A stretch of 64,000 bases of DNA from CAVOAK01 sp965217615. Lineage in GTDB: Bacteria; Pseudomonadota; Alphaproteobacteria; UBA8366; CAVOAK01. Where the stretch lies: positions 62,001 through 126,000 of the forward strand of contig CBDCIT010000014.1 of assembly GCA_965217615.1 (NCBI GenBank), in the 5' to 3' direction. The notes below the pieces were generated by a model, which worked only from the letters and a program-made list of their open reading frames with translations, was not told the origin of the DNA and made no database searches. Positions 36,488-45,578 of this stretch are shown here, one piece after another; the first letter of the stretch is position 1; every line of letters begins with the position of its first letter. The translations under genes and the position numbers were made by a program.

Positions 36488-37675
36488 CTATCTGTACGGG
36501 TCTGCTGCGTCGCGCAGGCCGTCACCGAGGAATTGGAAGGCCAGGACAACCAATATGACCGGGACAACCGGTAGCATCAACCAGGGGTACAGATCGACCA
36601 CGTTGATATTCTGTGCTTCGTTTAACAACACGCCCCAGCTCGTGATTGGTGGTCGCAGGCCCAGTCCAAGAAAGCTCAAGGCCGTCTCGGCAAGGATCAT
36701 CGATGGGATCGACAAGGTCGCAGAGGCGATCAGATGGCTCATGAAGCTCGGGAGGAGGTGTCGCGCGATAATGCGCCGTGGTTTGGCCCCCATTAGCTGT
36801 GCAGCGGTACAAAAGTCTTCTTCTCGCAACGCGAGTAGTTTGGACCGCACAGCGCGCGCCAGTCCGGGCCAGTCTAGCATCCCCAAGATCAGGGTGATGC
36901 CCATATAGACCAGGATTGGGCTCCAGGTCACGGGAAGGATGGCCGATAGCGACATCCACAGCGGAAGTTCAGGGAACGAGCGGATTATTTCTATTATGCG
37001 CTGAACGATGACGTCCGTAATCCCGCCGTAGTAGCCGGCCAGACCGCCAATCACCAGGCCCAAAACGAAGCTTATGGTGATTCCCAGAATGCCGACGCTA
37101 AGCGAGATTCTCGCGCCATAAATGATACGTGAGAGCATGTCGCGGCCCAGCCGATCGGTTCCGAGCAAAAACAGGTTGCCGCCTTTCGCCGGGCAGAAAA
37201 CGTGAAAGCTGCCCTCAAACAGATTCCAAAATTCGTAGGATGCTCCAGGATAGTCGGCGTCGGAACAGAAGAAGCGGATCGGAAAGACCTTCTGCAAATC
37301 CTCCGTATAGATCCATTGCAACGCATCGAGATCCAGTTTCGCATTGAGGCCGTATACGAAGGGGCCGACAAACTCACCATCGTGAAAGAGATGGACGGGC
37401 TGCGGCGGCGCATAAAGGAACTTCGTGAAGCGCGCCTGCAGGTCGTAAGGCGCCAATGTCTCACTGACGGCAATCGACAGAAACATGATCAGCAAGAATA
37501 TTCCGCAGATGACCGCTGGCTTATTGCGCCGGAACTTCCACCACATGAGCTGCCATTGCGAGGCTAGGTAGTAGCGTTCCTGCTCCTCAGTGAGCTCAAC
37601 AGCAATGTTTGGGTCAAATGGAGCGCTACTTGCAAAATGCTCAAGTTGATCGGGCTCGCGCGCAATTTCGGTCAT
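36488..37675 (-). CDS. Peptide ABC transporter permease (OppC/YejE type)
   Basis: A 395-residue inner-membrane permease, the last gene of the leftward operon. One membrane helix (AVICGIFLLIMFLSIAVSET) precedes an unusually long periplasmic loop of about 90 residues, then the five-helix BPD_transp_1 core with the EAA loop (LMGAKPRRIIARHLLPSFM) that docks on the ATPase. The long first loop is a feature of YejE-like permeases. It overlaps the upstream permease gene by four bases. With the other three subunits it should import a peptide-like compound; muropeptides and microcin C are known Yej substrates, but nothing here proves either. Confidence 0.9.
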   Translation of the reverse strand: MTEIAREPDQLEHFASSAPFDPNIAVELTEEQERYYLASQWQLMWWKFRRNKPAVICGIFLLIMFLSIAVSETLAPYDLQARFTKFLYAPPQPVHLFHDGEFVGPFVYGLNAKLDLDALQWIYTEDLQKVFPIRFFCSDADYPGASYEFWNLFEGSFHVFCPAKGGNLFLLGTDRLGRDMLSRIIYGARISLSVGILGITISFVLGLVIGGLAGYYGGITDVIVQRIIEIIRSFPELPLWMSLSAILPVTWSPILVYMGITLILGMLDWPGLARAVRSKLLALREEDFCTAAQLMGAKPRRIIARHLLPSFMSHLIASATLSIPSMILAETALSFLGLGLRPPITSWGVLLNEAQNINVVDLYPWLMLPVVPVILVVLAFQFLGDGLRDAADPYR

Positions 37676-38670
37676 CTTTGCGCGCCTCCGGTAAGGCGGA
37701 TACGCGGGTCGAGCGCGGCCAATGCCAGATCCGACAGCAGAGTTCCAAAAACGGTCAGCATAGCCAGAAACATAAGGAACGAACCGGCAAGGAACATGTC
37801 CTGGCTCTGCAGCGCGGAGAGGAGCATCGGCCCTGTGGTAGGCAGTGACAACACGACGGAAACGATAGCAGCGCCGGAGATAACCTGCGGCAGAAGGTTG
37901 CCAATATCCGCGATGAATGGATTCAGTGCGACCCTGAGTGGGTATTTCACGAGGATCTTGAACGGATGCAGGCCCTTGGAACGCGCCGTGACGACATACT
38001 GCTTGTGGAGTTCATCCAATAAGTTGGCTCGAAGCCGGCGAATCATCCCAGCTGTGCCCGACGTCCCAATAACTACAACTGGAATCCAGAGGTGCTCGAA
38101 GACCGAGCCAGCCTTGGCGAAGCTCCACGATTCGTCAAGAAAATTTGGGTCCATAAGGCCGCCGATCGATGTTCCAAAGAAAGAATGGGCGAACCATTGG
38201 AGCACCAACGCGAGAAGAAAATTCGGCGTGGCGAGACCGATAAACCCAAGGAAAGTCAGACCATAGTCACCCCAGCTATATTGGAAGACGGCCGAATAGA
38301 CGCCGATCGGAAATGCGACGATCCAGGTAAAGATGATGGTCGTGAAGGAAACGATGAAGCTGAGCAGCAAGCGGTCGCCGACGACATCCGAAACAGGCAG
38401 GCTGTACTCAAAGGAATAGCCGAAATCGCCCTGCAGCATACCGAACAACCAGACGAAATATTGTTCGACTGGCGAGCGGTCGAAACCATACTGCTGACGC
38501 AAGAATTCCAGACGCTCCTTGCTGACCGACTCGCCCTGGCTTTGCAGCTCGTTGATATAGGTCGTGAAATAATCGCCTGGCGGCAGCTGGATGATAAGAA
38601 ACACAATCGCGCTGATCGCCAGCAGCGTTGGAACCATTACCAGGAGACGGTGCGCGATATACCTCAGCAT
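37672..38670 (-). CDS. Peptide ABC transporter permease (DppB/YejB type)
   Basis: A 332-residue permease with the start MLRYIAHRLLVMVPTLLAIS typical of DppB/OppB proteins, six predicted helices and an EAA-type loop (VTARSKGLHPFKILVKYPLR). It forms the membrane channel with the next gene product. Start and stop overlap the neighbouring permease by four bases; the substrate-binding gene ends 49 bases upstream. Confidence 0.91.
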   Translation of the reverse strand: MLRYIAHRLLVMVPTLLAISAIVFLIIQLPPGDYFTTYINELQSQGESVSKERLEFLRQQYGFDRSPVEQYFVWLFGMLQGDFGYSFEYSLPVSDVVGDRLLLSFIVSFTTIIFTWIVAFPIGVYSAVFQYSWGDYGLTFLGFIGLATPNFLLALVLQWFAHSFFGTSIGGLMDPNFLDESWSFAKAGSVFEHLWIPVVVIGTSGTAGMIRRLRANLLDELHKQYVVTARSKGLHPFKILVKYPLRVALNPFIADIGNLLPQVISGAAIVSVVLSLPTTGPMLLSALQSQDMFLAGSFLMFLAMLTVFGTLLSDLALAALDPRIRLTGGAQR

Positions 38671-38719
38671 GGGAATATTGGTGTGTTTCGGCCGGTTTTT
38701 TTAGTTCTTTCGAACACGC

Positions 38720-40621
38720 TCACTTGGCGTTCGCGAACCAGAACGTGTCGGGCTCGTAGATGCCGAAATGCGCACCTGGATCCCAATTATACACACCCTC
38801 CTGAGGGATATTGCGGAGGTTTTTGCTGACGACGACTGGCTGACGCACGCCGGCAACAAGGCCGATTGTGAAGAGGTTTTCGGCGTGCGTTTTCAGCATC
38901 TCGTGCCAGATCGCCTCTTGGCGAGCACCGTCAAGTGTCGCGTACCACTCGTCAAGCAACTCCACCAGGCGCACCGCCTCGGGCATGTCGGGGAACTCTC
39001 CAGATTGGCGATTGGTCTCGACATACTGGCCCCATTTCGGCCACTGCAATTGAATCTGCGAAGTCGGAGCAAGTTCGGTGGGCGACATTTGCGCAGTTGG
39101 AACGCCATTCTCAAGGCCGCTCCAAACGGTCATTATTGTCTCACCCGAAAATATGCGGTTACGCAATACATCGCGCTGTGACGGCTTCGTATGCAGCCTG
39201 AGTCCAGCCTTAAGCCAACTGTCTCGTATTAGTTCCAAAACGTCCGACTCTTCGGTGCTCTCGCCCGCTGTTTCGACAATTATCTCAATTGGCTCGCCAT
39301 CAGGCCGCAACCGGACACCGTCGCCATTTCTTTCGGTCAGACCAATTTCATCCAGCAGCCTGTTCGCTTTGTCGATGTCGAATGCGGTCGCGGCGTCTTG
39401 GTACTCTTCGCGCCACAGCGGACTCTCCTTGAGCACCGTGTTTTGACTTGGCTGCGCCAATCCGAAATAGACGACCTGATTTATCTCATCGCGGTTGATC
39501 GCGTAGGAAAGCGCACGGCGAAAGCGCGCGTCTCGGATTAGGGTCCGCCAGCTTGCATCGACAGCGTTGAGATTTGGATACAACGCAATATGAGAACCTT
39601 TAGCCTCCCGCCACAACAGCGTTCGGAAACCGCTCTGGCGCTCGTTGCGTCGCAGGAACGTGTAGTTGTCGAACCGCAGGTAGCGCGCCTGCAGATCGGA
39701 CTCGCCGGTGCCCGCTTTGGCCGGGATCAGTTTTCCGCTGGTGATGTTTAGGATGACCCTGTTGATATATGGCAACTGCCGTCCCTGCGAATCGACTCGA
39801 TGAAAGTACGGATTGCGCTCAAATACAAAGCGCTCCGCGGGCGCTGATGTCGTATTGATCCAAGGTTGCAGGTTGGGAAGGTTGATGTTGTCATTCTTGT
39901 ACATATTGTCTTGTTTGTTGTGCATTGCTGCCCAGTTGCGCTGGCCTTTTTCCTTGGCCGCTGAATTTAGCTTGCCCTCGTCGGTGTAGCGCGCGTGGAA
40001 TTTCTTCAGATAGTGTGCAGGCCGATACATGTAGAGCGGCGAGGCGCCAGCCAGCCTGGGGAGAAAATCCGGGTTGGGTCTGGTCCATGAATATCGCACG
40101 GTGACATCGTCGATCACGTCAAACTTAGGAAGTTCACCTCCGATCCGTAACACCGTCGGCGGGCCGACCGGAGAAAGGTCCTTGTTGTTGGCGATGTCTT
40201 CCCAGTAAAAGCGAAAATCCTCGGCGGTAAATGGTTGGCCGTCCGACCATTTGTGGCCGCGCCGTAGGTGGAATGTGAAAATACGCCCGTCTTCGACGTC
40301 GATCTTTTCCAGAAGGTCCGGAACAATCTCCAGATTTCGGTCGAACTTGACCAGCCGTGCGTAGCCATAAACAACCATCATCCGCACGTCCTTCGCGCGG
40401 GCCATCAGTGTGTTGAGCGTGCCGCCGTATTTACCTAACTGCCGCCCATCGCCACTCATCGTGATCACTTTCGGCACGTTCGGAAGCCGCAGGTGAACTG
40501 CAGGTAATTGGCCCGAGCCTACGCGCGCGGCTAGAAATGGGGGTTCAACATATTTGGCCGTGGTTGCTGCCGTGGCGGTTAGCAGCGCCGCGGAAGCGAT
40601 GACCCAAGACCTACTTTTCAT
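38720..40621 (-). CDS. Extracellular solute-binding protein family 5, peptide importer
   Basis: A 633-residue periplasmic binding protein. From the ATG at 40621 it begins MKSRSWVIASAALLTATAAT, a signal peptide without a lipobox cysteine. The SBP_bac_5 fold is marked by FTFHLRRGHKWSDGQPFTAE and DARFRRALSYAINRDEINQV. The length is at the large end of the family, similar to YejA-like proteins. The start overlaps the end of the ATPase gene by 11 bases. The ligand is unknown. Confidence 0.9.
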   Translation of the reverse strand: MKSRSWVIASAALLTATAATTAKYVEPPFLAARVGSGQLPAVHLRLPNVPKVITMSGDGRQLGKYGGTLNTLMARAKDVRMMVVYGYARLVKFDRNLEIVPDLLEKIDVEDGRIFTFHLRRGHKWSDGQPFTAEDFRFYWEDIANNKDLSPVGPPTVLRIGGELPKFDVIDDVTVRYSWTRPNPDFLPRLAGASPLYMYRPAHYLKKFHARYTDEGKLNSAAKEKGQRNWAAMHNKQDNMYKNDNINLPNLQPWINTTSAPAERFVFERNPYFHRVDSQGRQLPYINRVILNITSGKLIPAKAGTGESDLQARYLRFDNYTFLRRNERQSGFRTLLWREAKGSHIALYPNLNAVDASWRTLIRDARFRRALSYAINRDEINQVVYFGLAQPSQNTVLKESPLWREEYQDAATAFDIDKANRLLDEIGLTERNGDGVRLRPDGEPIEIIVETAGESTEESDVLELIRDSWLKAGLRLHTKPSQRDVLRNRIFSGETIMTVWSGLENGVPTAQMSPTELAPTSQIQLQWPKWGQYVETNRQSGEFPDMPEAVRLVELLDEWYATLDGARQEAIWHEMLKTHAENLFTIGLVAGVRQPVVVSKNLRNIPQEGVYNWDPGAHFGIYEPDTFWFANAK

Positions 40622-42509
40622 GATGCCAGTTCCGATAAGTTGACGTTTCGACGGCGCGGACGAAGTGACCACCGCCAAGATCGTGCATGATTGGGCGAGT
40701 TGCGCCATCGTCGGTGAATGGCTGCGGCCAGGCGGCCGGATCTGAGGCCTTTTCTTCCATCAAATGATCGAAGTCGAGAGGTTTGTCCGGATCCGGCTCC
40801 GGAACGGCGGTCAAAAGGCCACGCGTATACGGATGGATCGGCTGTCGGAACAAAAGATCGCGTGGAGCGATCTCGACCAGCCGACCATGGCACATGACGG
40901 CGATGCGGTCGGCGATGTAGTCGACGACTGCCAAATTGTGCGAAATGAAGAGGTAGGTCAGTCCAAGCTTGGACTGTAGATCCTTCAGCAAGTTGAGAAT
41001 CTGTGCCTGTATCGATACGTCGAGCGCAGAGACCGGTTCGTCGCAGATCAAGATATCGGGACGCAACGCTAGGGCACGGGCGATCCCAATGCGCTGGCGT
41101 TGGCCGCCAGAAAAGCTGTGGGGATAGCGTTTCAGGTGACGGATATCGAGCCCGACGACGCGCATTAGCTCCTTTACTAGTTCCGTGCGTTCTTTCGCGG
41201 TGCCGATGCGGTGGATAACAAGCGGTTCGGATATGATATCGAACACCGTCATGCGTGGGTTCAGCGCGCTGAATGGGTCTTGGAATATGAACTGTATTTT
41301 GCGGCGAAAGGTTATTAGGTCGTTGGAGGAAAGGTTGAATATGTCGATTGGCGCCGCCCCATTACTGAAAATCGCTTCGCCTGCATCAGCGCTTAGCGCG
41401 CGCATCAGGATCTTGCTGAGCGTCGTTTTGCCGCATCCACTTTCGCCCACTAGCCCCAGGCATTCGCCGCGCTTTATTTCGAAGCTGACGTCGTCGACCG
41501 CGCGAATCGCGTTGTCGGCTGAACGGCTTATTAGTTTAGTCCTTCGAATGCGGAAATCCTTGCAAATGCCGCGAATGGAAAGGATCGGCTCGTTGGGGTC
41601 GACCGGCGTCGACCGCGACTCTTTCTGCGCCATTAGGCGGCCCGAATCGCTGGCGATTTCGCGAATTGGCACGAGGCGTTCACCTCGATCCATGTTGAAT
41701 CTTGGCACCGCCCGCAACAGGGCGTTTAGGTACGGATGTTGCGGGTCGTGAAAAATATGCTCCGACGTGCCGTACTCCATGACTTCACCGTGGTACAGCA
41801 CCACGACTTCCTCGGCGAGATTGGCGACGACGCCCAGATCGTGGGTGATGATCAAGACCGCCATATTGAGCTCTTCTTGCAGGTCCTTGATTTGCCGCAG
41901 TATTTGCGCCTGGATCGTCACGTCGAGCGCCGTGGTCGGCTCGTCGGCAATGAGCAATGCGGGACGGCAGACGAGCGCCATCGCAATCATAGCGCGTTGC
42001 CGTAAGCCGCCGGATAGCTCGAAGGGATAGGTCCGCAGCGCCCGCTCAGGGTTCGGAAATCCGACCATCCGCAACATTTCGCGCGCGATGTCGTTCCCTT
42101 CGATATTGGAACAGGCGCGGTGCAGATGCAGCGCTTCGGTAATTTGATTGCCGATAGTGTGGAGCGCCGATAGGGAAGTCATCGGCTCCTGGAAGATAAT
42201 TGAAATCCGACCACCACGAATGGACCTCATGCTTTCGCCGTCCGGCGCAAGAGCAGCGATGTCGATGACGTTCCCGCCCTCCAAGGGATCGGCGAACAGA
42301 ATCCGACCGCTGGAGATCCGCGCGGCGGCAGGCAGAATTCCCATAATGCTCTGCGAGATGACCGTTTTGCCGGAACCGGATTCACCGACCAAGGCGACGG
42401 TCGACCCATGGCGCACGCGAAATGAGACGCCTCTGACCGCCTCGATATGACCTTCCGGCAACTGGAACTCGACCTTTAGTCCCTCGACCTTCAGCAAGTC
42501 CTGACTCAC
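40611..42509 (-). CDS. Peptide ABC transporter, fused double ATPase (YejF/DppD-DppF type)
   Basis: A 632-residue protein with two nucleotide-binding domains in one chain. The first has Walker A GESGSGKT (42-49), signature LSGGLRQRAMIA and Walker B LLIADEPTTALD. The second has Walker A GESGCGKT, signature FSGGQRQRIGIA and ILICDEPVSALD. Both carry the C-terminal extension of the Opp/Dpp subfamily (HPYLNALLRAVP and HPYTRGLLTAVPEPDP). All catalytic motifs look intact. It overlaps the upstream small membrane-protein gene by four bases, tying the importer to the glycan genes. Confidence 0.94.
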   Translation of the reverse strand: MSQDLLKVEGLKVEFQLPEGHIEAVRGVSFRVRHGSTVALVGESGSGKTVISQSIMGILPAAARISSGRILFADPLEGGNVIDIAALAPDGESMRSIRGGRISIIFQEPMTSLSALHTIGNQITEALHLHRACSNIEGNDIAREMLRMVGFPNPERALRTYPFELSGGLRQRAMIAMALVCRPALLIADEPTTALDVTIQAQILRQIKDLQEELNMAVLIITHDLGVVANLAEEVVVLYHGEVMEYGTSEHIFHDPQHPYLNALLRAVPRFNMDRGERLVPIREIASDSGRLMAQKESRSTPVDPNEPILSIRGICKDFRIRRTKLISRSADNAIRAVDDVSFEIKRGECLGLVGESGCGKTTLSKILMRALSADAGEAIFSNGAAPIDIFNLSSNDLITFRRKIQFIFQDPFSALNPRMTVFDIISEPLVIHRIGTAKERTELVKELMRVVGLDIRHLKRYPHSFSGGQRQRIGIARALALRPDILICDEPVSALDVSIQAQILNLLKDLQSKLGLTYLFISHNLAVVDYIADRIAVMCHGRLVEIAPRDLLFRQPIHPYTRGLLTAVPEPDPDKPLDFDHLMEEKASDPAAWPQPFTDDGATRPIMHDLGGGHFVRAVETSTYRNWHHEK

Positions 42510-43030
42510 CCGCCAACATCTCCCAATTTGGCGGTGCTGCCCCCTGAACCGCCGACGGAAATTCCTAATGCTTCGAAATTGCCGATCGTAACGTCATTCA
42601 TCAACGCGTCGTTGCGCGCGGCGCATTCTGCCACGACAGTGGCGACCTCGTCGAATCCGTTTAAGTTCGAATCGATCCTCAGAGTGCCCTCGCTCCCCGT
42701 CAGCTTGAGCTGCATCCAGCCCTTGCTCTTGTCGCGCCAAGTCGAGAAGTAGCTAAGTTGCACAGCCTTGACCCCTTCCCAGGCGAGCCTCTGCTCCATC
42801 GGTCCGACTGAGGCGATGCCAGCTGTCGTCATTTCGATTGCGGTCGCGTGGCGCAGCAGAGTACGTGCGGCGAAGACCGAAAACAACAGCACGAACGCGC
42901 CCAAGATTGCCGTAACGACAGGGCTCAAGCTCACCACAAAAATAGGCAATGCCGATAGCACGATTCCGGCAATTGCTCGGACGTAGTCGCCGGCTAAGCT
43001 CGCCAGCGGATAGCGATATCGCTCGGTCAT
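42506..43030 (-). CDS. Small membrane protein with C-terminal soluble domain
   Basis: A 174-residue protein with two close membrane helices (residues about 17-55, including GIVLSALPIFVVSLSPVVTA) followed by a soluble domain that may be PH-like (IEMTTAGIASVGPMEQRLAW). The end is glycine-rich. I do not recognise a named family. Its start shares a base with the stop of the deacetylase gene and its stop overlaps the ATPase start, so it sits exactly at the join between the glycan genes and the importer genes. Confidence 0.75.
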   Translation of the reverse strand: MTERYRYPLASLAGDYVRAIAGIVLSALPIFVVSLSPVVTAILGAFVLLFSVFAARTLLRHATAIEMTTAGIASVGPMEQRLAWEGVKAVQLSYFSTWRDKSKGWMQLKLTGSEGTLRIDSNLNGFDEVATVVAECAARNDALMNDVTIGNFEALGISVGGSGGSTAKLGDVGG

Positions 43031-43806
43031 CAGCTCACGAGTTCTTGTGTAGCACTCATCCAGCTGGCCGCAGGATGAGCCCCGGTGAGCGCCAAAAGAT
43101 CGGCCACAAAGCTCCAGCAGGCGTCGTCGTGATCCAGGTGATGTGTCAACAGGCCGGTCGCCTCCGTGACTGCGATCTCACCCAATCGACGTCTTGAAAG
43201 GTTATCGATCACGCATTCGATAGCCGCGGTGCCGCGGAAACCACGGTGGCCGCGCCAATCGATGATATCGACATGCGCGTTGACCTGCGGTAGCGGTCGA
43301 TCTGGACGACGTGGGCCGATGCTCGACAGCGCGGTAATACCTGCAGCGGGCAATTGGGCGACAAGATCTTCGGAAATGCGGTTCCAGGGAGGAACCAATG
43401 TCGTCGTGGCCCTGTCTTTGAAGAGGTCGCGAAGCATTTCCGCGCCGCGCGCTATTTCTGCGACCATCTCAGATGTCGCCCGGTGCATCCCGTACTCTGC
43501 CTTCTTGTCGCCCGGCGGGGAATGATTTGCATGGGCGTAGCCATGCTGCATGACCGTGATGTCGGATACATCAATGAGCCGTTCAGCGAGCTTCGGCCCT
43601 GCCTCCATTGGTATGGCTGCCAAGGCTACCGGCGTTCCGTCTGCGAGGTCGAGTAGTTGATCAAGCGCTTGGCTTGGTTGCGTAACGTCGTCGTCGCGCC
43701 ACCAAAACGTTGCAGGAAGGTCAGTGTCCAGCCATCGGTCGAGTTCCTCGGCAAGGGCAGCCCAGCCGGTGGACGGGCGGGCGGTGGCGCTATATGTCGA
43801 TGCCAT
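43030..43806 (-). CDS. Polysaccharide deacetylase-like protein
   Basis: A 258-residue protein of the NodB-related fold. The segment ATFWWRDDDVTQPS carries the catalytic and metal aspartates, and MQHGYAHANHSP gives the HxxxH metal histidines. Members remove acetyl groups from glycans. There is no signal peptide, so it would act in the cytoplasm, for instance on a lipid-linked intermediate made by the neighbouring glycosyltransferases. It lies 21 bases after the glycosyltransferase gene in the same direction. Confidence 0.83.
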   Translation of the reverse strand: MASTYSATARPSTGWAALAEELDRWLDTDLPATFWWRDDDVTQPSQALDQLLDLADGTPVALAAIPMEAGPKLAERLIDVSDITVMQHGYAHANHSPPGDKKAEYGMHRATSEMVAEIARGAEMLRDLFKDRATTTLVPPWNRISEDLVAQLPAAGITALSSIGPRRPDRPLPQVNAHVDIIDWRGHRGFRGTAAIECVIDNLSRRRLGEIAVTEATGLLTHHLDHDDACWSFVADLLALTGAHPAASWMSATQELVS

Positions 43807-43827
43807 GGCAACGAGTATAGGCGGTGT

Positions 43828-44988
43828 TCAGCTTTTCCGCCTAGCCGACGCAAGCTCGAACAGGATGTCGGCTGACCGGCGCGCACCATCGAGCGAGATC
43901 AGCGAAGACGGAGGGCGCGGAGAAGTCGCGGTCCTAACAACAAGCGTCGCAAGTGATTGTGGTGTGAGTTCCGCCTCGCTCATGACGGTGAGGAGACCAC
44001 GCTCCTCGAGCAGGCGCGCGCGCAACGATTGTTCGGTCTCATTCTCCGAACTGAAGGGAACGACGACGGCGCGCGCGCGGGCTGCAAGCAGATCAACGAC
44101 CGTATTGTAACCGGCTTGGCTGATTGACACGCAGCATTGCGATAGGAGTGAGGGGAGGTCGTGGCGATATCGCTCGACAACGACGTCATCGAGGTGCTGG
44201 GCGCCCGTTTCAAGGGCAGACAACTCCTCGCCCGGCAGGTTTCGGCCAGCAAAGAAGCGCCAAGTCCGCTCCTTGAGGGCGCCCAGCGAGCGGGCCTCGA
44301 GCGCCGTGCGCAACAGTTCGCTGCCAACCGCCCCGCCCCCGGCGGACACGAGCACATCGCCCTCGGCACCGTCGGTTCCGGTGTCGCTCGCAGCGGGTTC
44401 GGCCGACACATAGCCTGTGTATCGTAGCTTGTCGGCAATTCGCGCAGCGGCGGGAAAGGTCTCGCCGAAGTCGGCCAAACTCTCGTCGCCGTGAACGAGA
44501 ACCATATCGAAGTCATTGCGTATGAGCTCGACGATCGCGTCAATGCGCCTTGGATCGCGTTTTGCAACCAGGATGTCTCGAACCGAGCAGACGATAGCAG
44601 CCTGCCCTTTGGCCGCGGCAATTAAGGGTGTCAGCTCGAATCGGAATTGCCAGCGCGAGAAAGGAAAACCTTCAATCACGATCACCCGAGGTCGAGCGAT
44701 CCGATGCGCCTCCAGCAGTGCTGCACGGCGCCGCTCACGCCAGTCGTCGTCGACCTCGGCTCCACTTTCGTCGACAAGGCGCGAGAACTTCGCATCATCC
44801 GCCCTGACCGAGCGCAAATGGACAATCTCTGCACCATCGGGCTCACGTCCGTACGTGCCATGGCTTCCGGAGACGAAGGTGACGTCGAACCCACGCTGCA
44901 GCATCGCACGGGCGACATAAGCTGTCCGCACGCCGTGGCCGATGCCGAGCAGGCTCTCGACATAGATAAGAGCTCGAGGCCGGCTCAT
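43828..44988 (-). CDS. Glycosyltransferase, MurG-like (GT-B fold)
   Basis: A 386-residue GT-B protein. The N-terminal domain starts LIYVESLLGIGHGVRTAYVA with the glycine-rich acceptor loop, and the C-terminal domain contains VSAGGGAVGSELL and SISQAGYNTVVDLLAARARA, where MurG-like enzymes hold the nucleotide sugar. It is distantly similar to the protein at 47979-49214. Donor and acceptor are unknown. It overlaps the phosphatase gene upstream by four bases (ATGA). Confidence 0.85.
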   Translation of the reverse strand: MSRPRALIYVESLLGIGHGVRTAYVARAMLQRGFDVTFVSGSHGTYGREPDGAEIVHLRSVRADDAKFSRLVDESGAEVDDDWRERRRAALLEAHRIARPRVIVIEGFPFSRWQFRFELTPLIAAAKGQAAIVCSVRDILVAKRDPRRIDAIVELIRNDFDMVLVHGDESLADFGETFPAAARIADKLRYTGYVSAEPAASDTGTDGAEGDVLVSAGGGAVGSELLRTALEARSLGALKERTWRFFAGRNLPGEELSALETGAQHLDDVVVERYRHDLPSLLSQCCVSISQAGYNTVVDLLAARARAVVVPFSSENETEQSLRARLLEERGLLTVMSEAELTPQSLATLVVRTATSPRPPSSLISLDGARRSADILFELASARRKS

Positions 44989-45578
44989 TCGCTGCCGTCC
45001 AGCAGAGATAGATTAAGTTGCTCGATCGTCATTACGCCGTGGCCGATAAGAAAAATATGCGCGCAATTCGCCTGCAGCTTGTGCGGCGGTTTACCGGTCA
45101 TATCCCAATTCGCGGCCGATGCGTAAAGGGCGCATAAGACACCGTTATGGCAAACGGCGACGGCGGGCTTGGCTTGGCGTTGTCGTTCCGTCAGGAAGCC
45201 GTGAAGCCGACGCTGGACGTCGCGCGGGCTCTCGCCACCCGGCGGACAAAAATCGAGTCCCTGCGCCTCAAGGTCGGCCATGGGTCGGCCCAGCTCTTGC
45301 CGCAGGTCGACCAAGCGTCGGCCTTCCCACTCTGCCCAGTCCATCTCGATGAGCCGAGCGTCCTGTTCAACGTCGCTGCCGGTGAGTAACGCTGCCGTTT
45401 CGGCCGCACGTTTGAGGGGGCTCGTCCGCCACTCGAAGTCGATCAGTTGCGGTGGTATGCGCCAGCGCGCGACTTGTCGTCGGCCGACCTCGCTTAGCGG
45501 AATATCGCAGCGGCCCTGCAATCGGCCATCTTCGTTCCATGCCGTCTGACCATGCCTGATAACGGCGAGCAGGGTCAT
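44985..45578 (-). CDS. Histidine phosphatase family protein
   Basis: A 197-residue phosphoglycerate-mutase-like phosphatase. The catalytic histidine is in AVIRHGQTAWNEDGRLQG (RHG motif) and the second histidine in AVCHNGVLCALY. It may remove a phosphate from a sugar or sugar-lipid precursor, given that its start and stop overlap two glycosyltransferase genes by four bases each, but the family has very varied substrates. Confidence 0.88.
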   Translation of the reverse strand: MTLLAVIRHGQTAWNEDGRLQGRCDIPLSEVGRRQVARWRIPPQLIDFEWRTSPLKRAAETAALLTGSDVEQDARLIEMDWAEWEGRRLVDLRQELGRPMADLEAQGLDFCPPGGESPRDVQRRLHGFLTERQRQAKPAVAVCHNGVLCALYASAANWDMTGKPPHKLQANCAHIFLIGHGVMTIEQLNLSLLDGSE

